Source: Pseudonocardia sp. CNS-004 (GTDB taxonomy: Bacteria > Actinomycetota > Actinomycetes > Mycobacteriales > Pseudonocardiaceae). From it: 64,000 bases of DNA. A program made the position numbers and the translations under genes. Positions within the stretch are counted from its first letter, which is position 1; each line of letters starts with the position of its first letter. The notes beneath the pieces were generated by a model, which worked only from the letters and a program-made list of their open reading frames with translations, was not told where the DNA came from and did not search any database. The DNA lies in assembly GCA_001942185.1 (NCBI GenBank), contig MKJV01000065.1, positions 1-64,000 on the forward strand, given 5' to 3'. This document shows positions 62,775 to 64,000 of this stretch, in pieces.

Positions 62775-63829
62775 GTGCGTCATCCCTTACTGGAGACTGC
62801 GGCCCGACTACTCAGGGAGCAGCGCTACGCGGAGGCTGCCCGTGTGGTGCGGGTGCTGGAGCGGGACATCGCCGCCTCGGGCGACATGGTCCGGGCCGGC
62901 ATGCTGCGTGCGGCGCTCGAGCTGTGCCTGGCGTGCGAGGAGCAGCAGGCCGTGCTCGAGACACATCTCCGGATAGAGGCCACGCTGCGTATCCGGCTGC
63001 AGGTGATGCTCGGCGAAGCATCGGCGTGGCGGACCCCCCGGCCCCGTGCGTCACGGCGGCCGAGCTGCCGCGGCCACCGGACCTGGCCATTCACTTCCTC
63101 GGCCCGACGCAGGTCCACCGGGGCGGCACGCTGCTCGCGCCGTGGCCGAACCGCCGGGTCAAGTCACTGTTCAAGTACCTGGTCATGCACCGGGGGCGTC
63201 CGGCGCCGAAGGAACTGCTGATGGATCGGTTCTGGCCGGAGGCGCGGGCGGACGCCGCACGCAACAGCCTCAACGTCGCCGTCCACGGTCTGCGCCGCTT
63301 CCTGCGGGCCGGCGACGACGGGGTGAACCACGTCCTGTTCAACGAGGACTGCTATGCGCTGAACCCCATGGTGTCGCTCTGGGTGGACGTCGAGGAGTTC
63401 GAACGGAAGGTCTCTGCGGGTTGCCGGGGCGACCACGGGATCGCCGTGGCCGACGCGCTCCAGGAGGCGGCCGCCTTGTACCGGGGACCGCTGTTCGAGG
63501 ACGAACCCTACGAGGAATGGTCCGCAGGATCGCGCCGCAGGTTGCAGGAAGCGTATGTGGACGTGCTGGAGCGCCTGTGCAACCACCATCTCGCTGCGGG
63601 CGACCACGCCGCTTGTGCGGATGCCGGACGCAAGATCCTCGCTCTCGAGCCGGCCCACGAGAAGGCGCATGCCGCGCTGATGCGCTGCTTCGCGCGCCAA
63701 GGTCGCTACTCCCGTGCGCACCGCCAGTACCAGGACTGCGTGGGCGAACTACGCGCCGGCCTAAACCTGCCCCCGAGCGAGCTCACGAACCAGCTCTTCG
63801 CCCGCATCCGGGCACGCGAACCCGTCTGA
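62775..63829 (+). CDS. BTAD-domain (SARP-like) transcriptional regulator (one frameshift)
   Basis: About 351 residues when repaired. An N-terminal helical region (HPLLETAARLLREQRYAEAAR, TPR-like) is followed, after a break near 63030 (GCGGTGG read as GCGTGG), by an OmpR/SARP-type winged helix (LAIHFLGPTQVHRGG, PWPNRRVKSLFKYLVMHRG, LNVAVHGLRRFL) and the BTAD domain (AALYRGPLFEDEPYEEWSAG, KILALEPAHEKAHAALMRCFARQGR). SARP-like proteins activate secondary metabolite or stress genes; no biosynthetic cluster is visible here. GTG 62775 with GAGGGGG upstream. Confidence 0.8.
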
Positions 63830-63903
63830 GAGGGCGGATCCGTTCCTCTCGTGCGACCATTTCCCGCGGACCTGCCCGGACGGAGACCCCGCGTGGAGGC
63901 CAC

Positions 63904-64000
63904 ATGGGATTCCCTGCCCTGCCGCAGTCCCGGCACGAGATGGTGCTCGAGCCGGAAGCGGACTCGGACACCGAGCGCTGGACGTGCCCCACCTGCGGGC
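63904..64000 (+). CDS. Unidentified protein, partial at right edge
   Basis: The first 32 codons of a gene cut by the window end: MGFPALPQSRHEMVLEPEAD, then TERWTCPTCG. GGAGGCCAC precedes the ATG. WTCPTCG looks like the first half of a zinc ribbon. Nothing more can be said; it starts 75 bases after the BTAD regulator in the same direction. Confidence 0.5.
   Translation, partial: MGFPALPQSRHEMVLEPEADSDTERWTCPTCG

Noticed and set aside
1..64000. CRISPR arrays, intact insertion sequences, rRNA genes
   Set aside because: No regularly spaced repeats, no transposase with a DDE core or terminal repeats and no rRNA-like sequence were seen. Recombinase traces are fragments only.

Overview
The window is high-GC DNA from an actinomycete, probably Pseudonocardia or another Pseudonocardiaceae (genus inferred from style of genes only). 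Evidence: very high GC, many GTG starts, dense ATGA/GTGA stop-start overlaps, and a right-hand block (uppP - histidine phosphatase - DUF3090 - SCO1664-like) that is an actinobacterial hallmark. No rRNA, CRISPR array or intact prophage is visible.

Layout. 1-2,030: debris (TcmP tail, integrase/MFS chimera, intact YkvA-like gene, SDR remnant). 2,232-6,986: Liv-type ABC importer operon (livG-livF-livH-livM-binding protein) closed by a strong terminator. 7,030-9,047 (-): CoA-transferase/DNA-ligase debris and an MFS transporter, divergent from a LysR gene. 10,263-20,011: long, tightly coupled catabolic operon: ferredoxin, ferredoxin reductase, P450, FAA hydrolase, extradiol (VOC) dioxygenase, polysaccharide-deacetylase-like protein, second FAA hydrolase, amidohydrolase, FAD monooxygenase, second P450. 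20,807-25,504: aldehyde dehydrogenase, ThDP enzyme and a MatC-like carrier, facing a tandem-MarR regulator. 26,863-30,990: LysR, divergent from FAD monooxygenase - amidohydrolase - VOC dioxygenase, a second copy of the core catabolic module. 31,193-35,060: truncated phosphotransferase, acyl-CoA synthetase, enoyl-CoA hydratase and TetR. 35,100-36,700: gene graveyard (histidine kinase, FAA hydrolase, LysR and HigB/HigA fragments). 36,756-43,300: MatC-like carrier and class II aldolase, divergent from TfdB/MhpA-like hydroxylase - VOC - FAA hydrolase, with an IclR regulator and inverted-repeat operators. 43,664-48,800: MFS - HyuB - HyuA, divergent from GntR across a double palindrome. 49,673-52,753: aminotransferase and Lrp, divergent from an amino-acid dehydrogenase. 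52,860-54,132: decayed integrase plus AbrB-like gene beside tRNA-Leu(GAG), a plausible island edge. 54,204-64,000: core-type chromosome.

How it works together (inference): the region is a set of parallel aromatic-catabolism modules. Each has uptake (ABC, MFS, MatC-like), ring hydroxylation (P450 or flavoprotein), ring-modifying amidohydrolase, extradiol cleavage, FAA-type hydrolysis, and aldehyde/CoA steps, each under its own LysR, MarR, TetR, IclR or GntR regulator. The actual substrates cannot be read from sequence.

Caveat: more than 25 genes that otherwise look complete are broken by single-base losses, nearly always in short G or C runs, with conserved sequence continuing in the next frame. 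I read most as consensus errors of a long-read assembly and annotate those genes as spanning CDS; true remnants (truncated, rearranged) are marked pseudogene.
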